The notes below the pieces were generated by a model, which saw only the letters and a list, made by a program, of their open reading frames with translations, was not told the origin of the DNA and did no database searches. Shown one piece after another: positions 1 through 5,974 of a stretch of 9,813 nucleotides of DNA (positions are counted from its first letter, which is position 1; every line of letters begins with the position of its first letter). A program made the position numbers and the translations under genes. This DNA comes from Candidatus Solibacter sp. Its GTDB lineage: Bacteria > Acidobacteriota > Terriglobia > Bryobacterales > Bryobacteraceae. The stretch spans positions 1 to 9,813 of the forward strand of contig JADGNT010000121.1 in NCBI GenBank assembly GCA_017883345.1. Direction: 5' to 3'.

Positions 1-23
1 GATGCCGATTTCATTGGCGAAAA

Positions 24-61
24 GCGGGTCCAGGGGGACCCGCGCGGACCAGGGGGTCCGC
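24..61. repeat. Twin back-to-back GC-rich hairpins
   Basis: Two perfect stem-loops lie directly next to each other. The first has 8-bp arms GCGGGTCC (24-31) and GGACCCGC (36-43). The second has 7-bp arms GCGGACC (44-50) and GGTCCGC (55-61). Both have the same four-base loop, AGGG, so the second looks like a diverged copy of the first. They lie downstream of cpaF, which ends at 172 on the minus strand. No T-run follows on either strand, so a simple intrinsic terminator is unlikely. An extragenic palindromic repeat unit is the best reading (inference). Confidence 0.6.
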
Positions 62-127
62 CCCACAATTTCGGCAGGATTCGCAGCTTTGGCAAAAAGT
101 ATGCGGCATTAGGCTGAAGCCCGCCAA

Positions 128-144
128 TCCGAGCGAAGCTCGGA
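128..144 (-). terminator. Stem-loop downstream of cpaF, possible terminator
   Basis: A perfect 7-bp stem, TCCGAGC (128-134) with GCTCGGA (138-144), closes a three-base loop. It lies 28 bases past the cpaF stop codon on the minus strand. The tract that follows on that strand is only TTGG, so it is a weak intrinsic terminator at best. It may instead protect the 3' end of the mRNA. Confidence 0.3.
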
Positions 145-171
145 CTCTTCTTCCGCCGTGCCTTGGTTTCC

Positions 172-1533
172 CTAGTTGATTTCCACCACCGTCTGGAACA
201 TCTGCGTGGGCAAGATAATGCCGCACGTCTTCAGACGATCGTAGAACTTCGGCCGGATGCCGGTGGCGCGGAAGCGGCCCCTCACCTTGCCGGCCTCGGT
301 GATACCGGTCTTCTCGAAGAGGAAAATGTCTTGCAGCGTGATGATGTCCTGCTCCATGCCGACCACTTCGGTGATGTGCGTGACGCGGCGCGTTCCATCG
401 CTGAAACGCGAGGTTTGAATGAACAGATCGACGGCCGACGCAATCTGCGCCCGGATGGAGCGAATGCCCATGTTCGCGTTGGCCATACCCACCATCACCT
501 CCAGGCGGCCCAGGCCGTCGCGCGGGGTGTTGGCATGCAGCGTGGTGAGCGATCCATCGTGACCGGTGTTCATGGCCTGCAACATATCCAGCGCTTCCTC
601 GGAACGGACTTCTCCCACGATGATGCGGTCGGGGCGCATGCGGAGCGCGTTGATGACGAGTTGGCGGATGTGAATCGCGCCCGTGCCTTCCACGTTGGCG
701 GGGCGCGTTTCCATGCGCGCCACATGGGTCTGCTGGAGGCGCAATTCCGCGGCGTCTTCAATGGTGACGATGCGCTCGTCTTCCGGGATGTAGGAAGAGA
801 CGGCGTTGAGCAGGGTGGTCTTGCCGGAGCCCGTACCGCCGCAAATCAGGATGTTGAGGCGCGCTTTGACGCAGCCTTTCAAGAGTTCCAGCATGCCCTC
901 GGTCATGGCGAACTTCGCCACCAGGTCCTCGCCTTTGAGCGCGTGGCGGCCGAACCGGCGGATGGAGAGCAGGGGGCCGTCCACCGCGACCGGCGGAATC
1001 ACGGCGTTGACGCGCGAGCCATCGGGCAGGCGCGCGTCCACCATGGGCGACGATTCGTCGACCCGGCGTCCCACCCGGGAGACGATTTTTTCAATGATGC
1101 GCAGCAGGTGGGCGTCGTCCTTGAACTCCACCGGCGTGCGGTACAGTTTGCCGCCGCGTTCCACGTAGACCAGGTGCGGCGTGGTCACCAGAATGTCACT
1201 GATGGTGGGGTCTTGGAGCAGCGGTTCGAGCGGGCCGAGGCCGAATACCTCATCCAGAATCTCTTCAATCACCCGGTCCTTTTCCACCAGGCTGAGGGGC
1301 GTCTTCTCCTCATCGACGAGCCGGGCGACGGCCGTGCGAACTTCCGCGCGGACGCGTTCGCCGGACATCGAGGAGAGCGCCTCCAGGTTGATCCGGTCCA
1401 GCAGTTTCCGGTGGAGCGTGAACTTCAGCTCCTGGTATTCCGGAGTCGACCCCTCAGTGGTGAAGAGGCGATTTACCCAACCGGTCTCCCGGCTCTGACC
1501 CGTTCTCGATACCGGGTCCATCACAGATGCCAT
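172..1533 (-). CDS. cpaF: CpaF/TadA-type secretion ATPase (type II/IV secretion ATPase family)
   Basis: This is a cytoplasmic hexameric ATPase that powers assembly of Flp/Tad pili or a related secretion machine. At 453 residues it has full family length. Motifs in order: Walker A GGTGSGKT (232-239), the acidic [10 protein letters not shown] box (257-266), a Walker B-like [11 protein letters not shown] (300-310) and the His box [14 protein letters not shown] (324-337). The N-terminal domain (about 35-200) carries the conserved [10 protein letters not shown] segment (97-106). The ATG is supported by AAGGAAG (1540-1546) six bases upstream. A second Met at codon 5 is a less likely start. No other tad/cpa gene is seen: upstream is a divergent gene, and 171 bases of non-coding sequence follow the stop. 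Partners such as tadB and tadC may lie beyond the left edge or elsewhere. The family call is firm; which apparatus it serves is not. Confidence 0.93.
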   Translation of the reverse strand: MASVMDPVSRTGQSRETGWVNRLFTTEGSTPEYQELKFTLHRKLLDRINLEALSSMSGERVRAEVRTAVARLVDEEKTPLSLVEKDRVIEEILDEVFGLGPLEPLLQDPTISDILVTTPHLVYVERGGKLYRTPVEFKDDAHLLRIIEKIVSRVGRRVDESSPMVDARLPDGSRVNAVIPPVAVDGPLLSIRRFGRHALKGEDLVAKFAMTEGMLELLKGCVKARLNILICGGTGSGKTTLLNAVSSYIPEDERIVTIEDAAELRLQQTHVARMETRPANVEGTGAIHIRQLVINALRMRPDRIIVGEVRSEEALDMLQAMNTGHDGSLTTLHANTPRDGLGRLEVMVGMANANMGIRSIRAQIASAVDLFIQTSRFSDGTRRVTHITEVVGMEQDIITLQDIFLFEKTGITEAGKVRGRFRATGIRPKFYDRLKTCGIILPTQMFQTVVEIN

Positions 1534-1556
1534 GGTGTTCTTCCTTTTTGTTGCGA

Positions 1557-1586
1557 ACTATTTGGTAGAGAGGGACGAGTGTTCAA
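1557..1586 (-). promoter_or_regulatory. Possible cpaF promoter
   Basis: On the minus strand TTGAAC (1581-1586) is followed after 18 bases by AATAGT (1557-1562). Each hexamer matches the sigma-70 consensus at 4 of 6 positions. Transcription would start near 1550, leaving a leader of about 17 bases that contains the ribosome binding site. The match is weak. Confidence 0.25.
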
Positions 1587-1822
1587 GGATGAGCCGAATA
1601 GAGTCTCTTCCCCATTCGCTGTCCAACACGGTTTTTGACGATCTGCTTGGACTGACACTTGTGCGGGGGCCGTGGAATGCGCGCCTGTCAGAACGGCGAG
1701 CGCGGCGCGGAGCAGGACGAAGAGGCGGCGCCGGCCCAATGGGACATGCCTCAACCTATGCTGGAATGCCCCAACGGCGCAAGTCCACTTCGGTGAACAG
1801 GGGGGCGGCAAACCCTGCCCAC

Positions 1823-1851
1823 TTGTAACCGGGCACGGACCCTTGTATAGT
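1823..1851 (+). promoter_or_regulatory. Sigma-70-like promoter for the cold-shock gene
   Basis: TTGTAA (1823-1828), a 17-base spacer and TATAGT (1846-1851) match the consensus at 4 and 5 of 6 positions with ideal spacing. Transcription would start near 1858, about 120 bases before the csp ATG. It is the best promoter match in the divergent region and faces the right way. Confidence 0.5.
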
Positions 1852-1857
1852 GAAATG

Positions 1858-1980
1858 GCTCTTATGGCCTCCGGCCGGAGCCCCGGTCGAGGGGCTGCAA
1901 GGTGCCGGGACCGGGAACGCGCGCAACCGCGACGTCTCCCAAGACTTGAAAAAACCATCGTAAGATGAAGTAGAGGAAAC
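1858..1980 (+). promoter_or_regulatory. Long structured 5' leader of the cold-shock mRNA
   Basis: If transcription starts near 1858, the csp mRNA carries a leader of about 120 bases. It contains a 12-base perfect palindrome, CTCCGGCCGGAG (1869-1880), and directly after it a 6-bp hairpin, AGCCCC (1879-1884) with GGGGCT (1891-1896). These share two bases and so are mutually exclusive. An unstructured A-rich stretch and the ribosome binding site AGAGGA (1972-1977) follow. In E. coli the long cspA leader is a known RNA thermosensor. A similar role here is inference from architecture, not sequence identity. Confidence 0.4.
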
Positions 1981-2184
1981 ATGAAAGAAACAGGTACCGT
2001 GAAGTGGTTTAACGCCGCAAAAGGCTTCGGATTTATTCAGCGCGAGAATGGCGAAGACGTTTTCGTCCATTTTTCCGCTATCGAAGCCAGCGGCTATCGC
2101 TCGCTCGACGAAGGCGCGCGGGTGTCGTTTGTCGTGAAAAAAGGCCCGAAGGGTTTGCAGGCGGAAGACGTTAGCTTGGCATAG
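1981..2184 (+). CDS. csp: Cold-shock protein (CspA family)
   Basis: A single cold-shock domain of 67 residues, the usual family length. It binds single-stranded RNA and DNA in the cytoplasm and acts as an RNA chaperone or transcription antiterminator. Both RNA-binding motifs are present: RNP1 KGFGFI (14-19) and RNP2 VFVHF (27-31). The conserved aromatic core is also intact: W9, F10, F16, F18, F28, H30 and F31. The start ATG has AGAGGA four bases upstream. The gene is monocistronic, divergent from cpaF, with a long structured leader. Csp families are often cold- or growth-phase-induced, but which paralogue this is cannot be told from the window. No clear terminator follows; only a 5-bp stem (TCGGC/GCCGA, about 2210-2226) without a T-run is present. 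Confidence 0.95.
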   Translation: MKETGTVKWFNAAKGFGFIQRENGEDVFVHFSAIEASGYRSLDEGARVSFVVKKGPKGLQAEDVSLA

Positions 2185-2334
2185 GACTTCCACAACTTCT
2201 TCTAGAACACTCGGCGAAACTGCCGAATCCTCAATAAGCTGGCAACCGGCCGGCACTCTGTGCGATACCTTTTCCGATGCCCGATTAGTTCGTAGCTTAG
2301 GAAAGGGAGAGTTGTATCCCAGGAGCCGGCCGTC

Positions 2335-3417
2335 CTACCAGCGGATCTGCTCGTTTCCGGTCAGCACCAGACTGAGTACGTCCGGTTGCGAGCGGTCGAA
2401 TTCCAGCGCCACCGGTTTGCCGGCCCACAACCTGGTGATTTCGAGCGTAGGCAGAACCTTGTCCGCGCTCTGCCGCAAGGTGCGGATCAGACCGCGCAGA
2501 TCCGCGCCGATCGCCATCGCGACGGGGCTGCCGTTTACACTCACCACCAAATAAGGATTGACTCCGACACCGCGCGGAATCGCCAAACAGAGAGGTCCGC
2601 CGGGCCGATCGCAGGTTTCCGGATCGGTGGGCAGCGCCGCGCGTGTGCCGGCCGCTGCCAGGACTTCGCTCTGATCCGCCTTGTAGAACAGGCGGTAAAA
2701 ACCCATCTCCGCGAGCGGCTGGAAGTAGTTCCTGGCCGGCGCGGGCTGGTTCTCCACCTTGCCTTTGATACTGGTTTCGGCGGACGCCGCGACAATCGTG
2801 AACCCGCGTCCCGCGGTTTTCGGGCGAAGGTCGTACCACGCGGTTTCAAATCCAATCAGGTCGGGGGGACTAGACTTCAGTTCCACCGCCAAACTATTGC
2901 CTTCGCCCGAAACCTTGCCGGCTTCGTATTCCAGCGCTTGCGGACTCGCGCCCGCGCGCAGGATCGGGCTAATCACCTGCAAGCGGTTGCCGGCGCCGAT
3001 TTCGACGTAGTTCGGCATGCCGTCCACGCGTAGCAGCCGCAGGTCGGCGCCGCTGGGCAGCGCAATCGATTCGACAATACGCGCCGCCAGCACAGCGCCC
3101 TGGCCCGGCGCGATACACCCCTCGGATTCCGCCTGCTCCGTCCAGGTGGTGAGCCAGCCGCGCGGTTGAGCGACCAGCGCGTCGCGGCGCACGGTCACCG
3201 TCAGGCGCGATCTTCGCGGCTGTACCGCGATCGCGTCACTCTCGGGGCAACGCGATCGTCCGGGAATGGGTGTCGTAAACGTGCGCTGCGCCAGGTCGGC
3301 GGCCACGCCGGGAGGCATCAGCGTACGTCCCGCCAGGCGCCACGTCGCGGGGAACGGCTGTCGAACGGCGCATCCGGTGAGCAGGAGAAAAGGCAGCACG
3401 TGCTGAATTTTCAGCAT
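2335..3417 (-). CDS. Predicted lipoprotein of unknown function
   Basis: A 360-residue protein with a short lipoprotein signal: positively charged M-L-K start, hydrophobic stretch 7-13, lipobox LTGC (13-16) with Cys16 as the lipidated residue and Ala at +2, compatible with the outer membrane. The mature part is rich in beta-type sequence, has no further membrane segment and no domain I recognise. There is no visible catalytic motif. No strong ribosome binding site precedes the ATG, but no other in-frame start keeps the signal peptide. The next gene upstream on this strand, the radical SAM gene, is 157 bases away with a REP-like repeat pair between them, so co-transcription is doubtful. Downstream, 150 bases separate it from the convergent csp gene. 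The ORF and signal peptide are good; the function is unknown. Confidence 0.8.
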   Translation of the reverse strand: MLKIQHVLPFLLLTGCAVRQPFPATWRLAGRTLMPPGVAADLAQRTFTTPIPGRSRCPESDAIAVQPRRSRLTVTVRRDALVAQPRGWLTTWTEQAESEGCIAPGQGAVLAARIVESIALPSGADLRLLRVDGMPNYVEIGAGNRLQVISPILRAGASPQALEYEAGKVSGEGNSLAVELKSSPPDLIGFETAWYDLRPKTAGRGFTIVAASAETSIKGKVENQPAPARNYFQPLAEMGFYRLFYKADQSEVLAAAGTRAALPTDPETCDRPGGPLCLAIPRGVGVNPYLVVSVNGSPVAMAIGADLRGLIRTLRQSADKVLPTLEITRLWAGKPVALEFDRSQPDVLSLVLTGNEQIRW

Positions 3418-3431
3418 ACTGCTAAAAATCT

Positions 3432-3446
3432 AGCACATTTTGTGCT
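3432..3446. promoter_or_regulatory. Perfect dyad upstream of the lipoprotein gene
   Basis: AGCACA (3432-3437) and TGTGCT (3441-3446) form a perfect inverted repeat with a three-base centre, 15-29 bases before the lipoprotein ATG. A weak minus-strand promoter, ATGCCA (3450-3455), 17 bases, TAGATT (3427-3432), would place the dyad between -35 and -10. That fits a repressor operator but is not proof of one. Confidence 0.3.
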
Positions 3447-3473
3447 CAGTGGCATAAGGCTCTGGCTTGTGCG

Positions 3474-3569
3474 GCAAGGTGGGACAGGCCATCGCTGTTT
3501 GTGGCCTGTCGTGCCTTGCTAAACTCCGGCTGGGTTGACAGACCACGCAAGGCGATGGTCTGTCCCACC
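3474..3569. repeat. Inverted pair of REP-like palindromes
   Basis: Two hairpins face each other. The first has 9-bp arms GACAGGCCA (3483-3491) and TGGCCTGTC (3502-3510) around a 10-base loop; outer arms GCAAGG (3474-3479) and CCTTGC (3514-3519) add 6 bp beyond a 3x3 internal loop. The second has 9-bp arms GACAGACCA (3537-3545) and TGGTCTGTC (3556-3564), also around 10 bases. The two units are inverted copies: GGTGGGACAGGCCATCGC (3478-3495) matches the reverse complement of 3552-3569 at 17 of 18 positions. This head-to-head pairing is typical of REP/BIME elements mobilised by REP-associated (Y1-type) transposases; no such transposase is in the window. The pair ends five bases from the radical SAM stop codon. 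Confidence 0.8.
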
Positions 3570-3574
3570 TCTGC

Positions 3575-4606
3575 TTACTTCGGCTGCAACTGCACCAGCG
3601 GAGCCGTGTGACTCGGTCCCACCGGCGACACAGGCAGGGTTTGCGGATCGCGCCAGTAGTCCATGGCGCCGGTCTGATGCGCGCAGGCGACGGTGCAGCG
3701 CGGGGCGCACTGCTTGGCGGTGCGGTACTCGCGCCGGATGTCCTCGACGGTGTACTGAAGCAGCGGTTTCCCGGGGTAGCCGCGCTGCTGTGAACAATAG
3801 TGCACCAGGCCGTCTTCGCAAATGTAGAGATAGCGGGCGCCGGCACGGCAGCGCCAGTGGTTCTCTTTGCCGTGCGCGATATTGTCCTGGAAGCCGTTGA
3901 TGCGCGCGTAACTGGATTTCTCCATGGCGCGCATGGCCAGGTAGACCTCGCGCTCCTCGTCCTCTAACGGCTGGAGCTGTCCGTCGCCATCGTGAATGAT
4001 GCCGACGGTGGAAGTGAACCCCAGTGCCAGGGCGCGCTTGCCGATCGCCAGGGCGTCCTTGGGGGTGTGAATGCCACCCCCGACCACGGAATTGATGTTC
4101 ACGTGAAATTCGGCGTGTTCCGCCAGCAGGAGCAGTTTCCGGTCGAGCACCTTCAGGCTCTTCTTCGAAACGTCGTCCGGCATGACGTTGTCGATGGAGA
4201 TCTGCAAGTGCTCCAGGCCAGCGCGGTTGAGGCGCTGGATACGGTCCGCGGTCAGCAGGTAGCCGTTGGTGATCATGCCGGCGATGATGCCGTGGCGGCG
4301 CACGCGGGCGATCAGCAGGTCGAGATCGGGGTGGAGCAGGGGCTCGCCGCCGGAGATGGTGATGACGGTGGTGCCGAGCGACGCCAGGTGGTCGAGCCGC
4401 GGGTACATGGCGTCGACCGGGACGGGCTTGGAGAAATCGTCAAACTCGTTGCAGTAGGCGCACGCCAGGTTGCAGCGGCGCATGGGAATCACGTGCGCCA
4501 GGATGGGATGATCGGTAGAGGCCAATCCCTTGGCAATCATTTGGAGTTCGCGCGTGCGCCGGTGGGCGGCCAGAAACGCGCGGCGCAGGTGTTTGACTGG
4601 AAACAT
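3575..4606 (-). CDS. Radical SAM protein with SPASM-like C-terminal cysteine region
   Basis: A 343-residue radical S-adenosylmethionine enzyme. The CxxxCxxC cluster motif is at C45, C49 and C52, preceded by PMRR and followed by NEF. The SAM-binding GGEP motif is at 86-89, and further barrel strands are visible (MITNGY 111-116, LQISIDN 134-140). The C-terminal part has C253, C263, C271, C300, C304 and C308, spaced like a SPASM/twitch domain that binds auxiliary Fe-S clusters, as in peptide-modifying enzymes. No short precursor peptide gene is evident nearby, so the substrate cannot be named. The start has AAGG ten bases upstream; a later Met (23) is possible but would remove a basic N-terminal helix. 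The last 25 residues are Pro-rich and look disordered. It could also be a HpnH- or MoaA-like enzyme; the family is sure, the reaction is not. Confidence 0.88.
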   Translation of the reverse strand: MFPVKHLRRAFLAAHRRTRELQMIAKGLASTDHPILAHVIPMRRCNLACAYCNEFDDFSKPVPVDAMYPRLDHLASLGTTVITISGGEPLLHPDLDLLIARVRRHGIIAGMITNGYLLTADRIQRLNRAGLEHLQISIDNVMPDDVSKKSLKVLDRKLLLLAEHAEFHVNINSVVGGGIHTPKDALAIGKRALALGFTSTVGIIHDGDGQLQPLEDEEREVYLAMRAMEKSSYARINGFQDNIAHGKENHWRCRAGARYLYICEDGLVHYCSQQRGYPGKPLLQYTVEDIRREYRTAKQCAPRCTVACAHQTGAMDYWRDPQTLPVSPVGPSHTAPLVQLQPK

Positions 4607-4623
4607 ACGGCAAAGACCTTGTT

Positions 4624-4652
4624 ATTAAATCACACGCGAAGGGCGTTGCCGA
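4624..4652 (-). promoter_or_regulatory. Weak promoter candidate for the radical SAM gene
   Basis: On the minus strand TCGGCA (4647-4652), a 17-base spacer and TTTAAT (4624-4629) match at 4 and 5 of 6 positions. The start point would fall at about 4617, inside the likely ribosome binding site, which argues against it unless the message is nearly leaderless. Confidence 0.2.
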
Positions 4653-4692
4653 GACGTACGGGGCGATCGGGGTTTAACCGGGGTTGAACGGC

Positions 4693-4842
4693 TCAATTCG
4701 TCATCAGGCCGATCCGCCCCCAGCCGGCGCCGCGCGGTGCCAGCGGCGTGATCACCATGAAGTTGATGATCAGCACCAGCAGCACATCGATCATCGGCGT
4801 GACGTTGATCTCCGCCTTCTGCCCTTTACCGCCAATGTTCAT
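4693..4842 (-). pseudogene. Truncated ExbD/TolR-like ORF (49 residues)
   Basis: This short minus-strand ORF begins MNIGGKG and continues with EINVTPMIDVLLVLIINF (11-28) and MVITPL (29-34). That is the cytoplasmic lead, conserved Asp (D19) and transmembrane helix of ExbD/TolR proteins, which couple the inner-membrane proton motive force to outer-membrane transport. Family members are normally about 130-150 residues, with a periplasmic domain after the helix. Here the frame diverges after about residue 38 and stops at residue 49. The following 86 bases before the radical SAM gene encode no ExbD-like sequence in any minus-strand frame, so the rest has been deleted rather than frameshifted. GGGAG lies only one base before the ATG, a poor ribosome binding site. 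No ExbB partner is nearby. A remnant is most likely; a small membrane protein retained for a purpose is possible. Confidence 0.75.
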
Positions 4843-5008
4843 GCTCCCACGCTAGATTGGACCGCGGGCCCGGAGCGGAAGTTCCCGCCGGTCAGCCGGA
4901 ATGATTCGAGGGCAAAGAAAAAGGCGGGTCCGAAAACCCACAGTTTCGGAAGCGATTGGAGCGCGGCCAGGCGTAGAATGTCTTGGTACCATCGGAATAG
5001 GAATGCTT

Positions 5009-5272
5009 ATGACCGTCCAGCTCAATTGGCCGCCCGAGGTGGTGGATCGGCTTACCGAAGAGGCCCGGCAGAACGGGCTTTCCCTAGACGCCTACGTTCT
5101 GCAAACTGTCCTTCAGCCGAAGACTCCGAACGGTACTGCGACTTCTGACGAAGCCGCTAAGCGCCAGGCGCGTGAGGAAGCCGGCCGGAGTATCCGCGAA
5201 CTCCGTAAGGGCAACATTCTTGGTCCAAACCTAACCATCCGCGACCTGGTTGAAGAAGGACGCCGCTTCTGA
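5009..5272 (+). CDS. vapB: VapB-type antitoxin
   Basis: An 87-residue antitoxin that should bind and neutralise the adjacent PIN toxin and repress its own promoter. The N-terminal part (1-36, with VQLNWPPEVVDRL then a helix) looks like a ribbon-helix-helix DNA-binding domain. The C-terminal part, ending in LTIRDLVEEGRRF, is the flexible toxin-wrapping tail common in VapB partners. The start at 5009 has AGGA (4999-5002) with a six-base gap. An upstream ATG at 5003 would directly abut AGGA, and one at 4901 would add 36 residues of unrelated sequence. The gene overlaps the toxin start by four bases, as expected for a translationally coupled pair. A TAGAAT at 4974-4979 could be the -10 box, but no good -35 box is seen. 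Confidence 0.82.
   Translation: MTVQLNWPPEVVDRLTEEARQNGLSLDAYVLQTVLQPKTPNGTATSDEAAKRQAREEAGRSIRELRKGNILGPNLTIRDLVEEGRRF
5254..5271 (+). promoter_or_regulatory. Ribosome binding site that points to a CTG start for vapC
   Basis: AAGGA (5256-5260) lies eight bases before CTG (5269-5271), inside the end of vapB. The vapC frame is closed upstream by TGA at 5251. No ATG, GTG or TTG occurs in frame until GTG at 5347, which is too late because the first PIN aspartate lies before it. The CTG overlaps the vapB stop as CTGA, matching the common ATGA overlap with one base changed. Confidence 0.6.
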
Positions 5273-5688
5273 GTTCCTTCGTTCTCGATAACTCGGTAAG
5301 CGCTGCATGGTGTTTTGAGGACCAGAGCACTCTGTACACGGATGCCGTGCTTCAGGCCGTGATCGACGGAGCAACTGTATTCGTGCCAGCGGTCTGGAAG
5401 TTGGAGGTTGTCAACGCTCTTGTGGTAGCCGAACGGCGGAAGAAGGTCGCGCCGGAGAAGAGCGCCAAGTTTTTGCAGGACCTGCGGCGGTTCAACATCA
5501 CCGTTGATGTCGATGGACTCGACCAGGTGTTTAGCACCGTTCTTGACCAGGCCAGGCTTTACCAGCGCAGCGCCTACGATGCTTCATATTTGGAGCTTGC
5601 ACAGCGCCGCGGCCTTCCCTTCGCGACAAAGGACGAGCCGCTCAGAAAAGCCGCCGAGGAGCTCGGGCTCTTAATCTTCCAGCCCTAA
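5269..5688 (+). CDS. vapC: VapC-type PIN-domain toxin, probable CTG start
   Basis: A PIN-domain ribonuclease toxin, inactive when bound by VapB and able to cleave RNA with Mg2+ when freed. Counted from CTG at 5269 it has 139 residues, normal for VapC. All four acidic site positions are present: D7 in FVLDNS, E45 in WKLEVVNAL, D104 in SAYDASYLELA and D122 in FATKDE. Starting at GTG 5347 would give 113 residues and lose D7, so that start is rejected. ACG at 5260 is the only other upstream near-start and would sit on the ribosome binding site. The gene overlaps vapB by four bases. The toxin looks intact. A one-base error or mutation turning ATG to CTG is an alternative explanation for the odd start. 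Confidence 0.85.
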   Translation: MSSFVLDNSVSAAWCFEDQSTLYTDAVLQAVIDGATVFVPAVWKLEVVNALVVAERRKKVAPEKSAKFLQDLRRFNITVDVDGLDQVFSTVLDQARLYQRSAYDASYLELAQRRGLPFATKDEPLRKAAEELGLLIFQP

Positions 5689-5714
5689 GTTTTAGCGCTT
5701 CGCTCGCCGTGAAA

Positions 5715-5741
5715 CGTACAGGTTGTACGGTTCTGTTTTTT
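5715..5741 (+). terminator. Possible intrinsic terminator after vapBC
   Basis: CGTACA (5715-5720) and TGTACG (5724-5729) form a perfect 6-bp stem with a three-base loop, followed by GTTCTG and six T residues (5736-5741). It lies 26 bases past the vapC stop. The stem is short and the T-run starts six bases after it, so termination may be weak. The same sequence is the first of two near-identical dyads and could instead be a protein-binding site. Confidence 0.4.
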
Positions 5742-5793
5742 CAGTGCTGAGAACAAAAGGGATAGGGTCACACACCGTACAGGTGTTACGGTT
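5715..5793. repeat. Two near-identical 18-bp dyad repeats
   Basis: CGTACAGGTTGTACGGTT (5715-5732) and CGTACAGGTGTTACGGTT (5776-5793) match at 16 of 18 positions and start 61 bases apart. Each is also an inverted repeat: CGTACA/TGTACG in the first, CCGTA (5775-5779)/TACGG (5787-5791) in the second. They lie between vapC and nuoC. Paired operator sites and a duplicated extragenic repeat are both possible. Confidence 0.55.
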
Positions 5794-5818
5794 TTGGGGC
5801 CCGCGGCGCATGCCGAGT

Positions 5819-5849
5819 GACAGACGCCAAAAGGCGAGCGTCTGTCCCA
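5819..5849. repeat. REP-like palindrome, single unit
   Basis: GACAGACGC (5819-5827) and GCGTCTGTC (5838-5846) form a 9-bp stem around a 10-base loop and are followed by CCA. The loop, CAAAAGGCGA, resembles CGCAAGGCGA at 3546-3555, and stem length and 3' flank also agree, so this belongs to the same family as the pair at 3474-3569. Confidence 0.75.
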
Positions 5850-5920
5850 TGGGAGACCTGTCAAACGGCCAATCGCCAGACGTGGGTCCAAAGGCCCGCC
5901 CCGCGCCCCTGTTGCGCAAT

Positions 5921-5948
5921 TTGACACCCTGTCCCCGCAGGTGATAAG
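5921..5948 (+). promoter_or_regulatory. Promoter candidate for the nuo operon
   Basis: TTGACA (5921-5926) is a perfect -35 box. After 16 bases comes GATAAG (5943-5948), matching 4 of 6 at -10. Transcription would start near 5955, about 20 bases before the nuoC ATG and just before its ribosome binding site. Position and orientation fit the start of an operon at nuoC. Confidence 0.4.
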
Positions 5949-5974
5949 TGTAGGAGTCTTCACAAGGAATAGAG

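Larger units (their letters stand above)
1534..1980. other. 447-base divergent intergenic region
   Basis: The region separates cpaF (minus) from the cold-shock gene (plus). Open frames crossing it have Arg/Pro-rich translations, no recognisable domain and no convincing ribosome binding site, so I call no gene here. The cpaF-proximal part holds its ribosome binding site and a weak promoter candidate. The csp-proximal part (about 1823-1980) holds a good promoter and a structured leader. I see nothing definable between about 1600 and 1820. Confidence 0.6.

Noticed and set aside
163..1638. Long plus-strand ORF (491 codons) over cpaF
   Set aside because: It is the complement-strand shadow of a clear CpaF. 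Its translation is His/Arg/Asp-rich with no domain, as expected from antisense of GC-rich coding sequence.
1672..1968. Short ORFs in the cpaF-csp intergenic region
   Set aside because: No ribosome binding site, no domain and Arg/Pro-rich translations. The segment overlaps the csp promoter and leader.
2210..2226. Terminator between csp and the lipoprotein gene
   Set aside because: The stem TCGGC/GCCGA is only 5 bp and no T-run follows on either strand.
3474..3569. CRISPR array from the repeated GACAG units
   Set aside because: Only two units in inverted orientation, no regular spacers and no cas genes. They fit REP-like elements.
4901..5008. Longer vapB start at 4901
   Set aside because: It would add 36 residues unlike any antitoxin N-terminus and ignores the well-spaced AGGA before 5009.
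5759..5936. Partial inverted similarity between GGGATAGGGT (5759-5768) and ACACCCTGTCCCC (5924-5936)
   Set aside because: The match is short and gapped, and the second copy overlaps the nuo promoter candidate. Too weak to call a repeat from this window alone.
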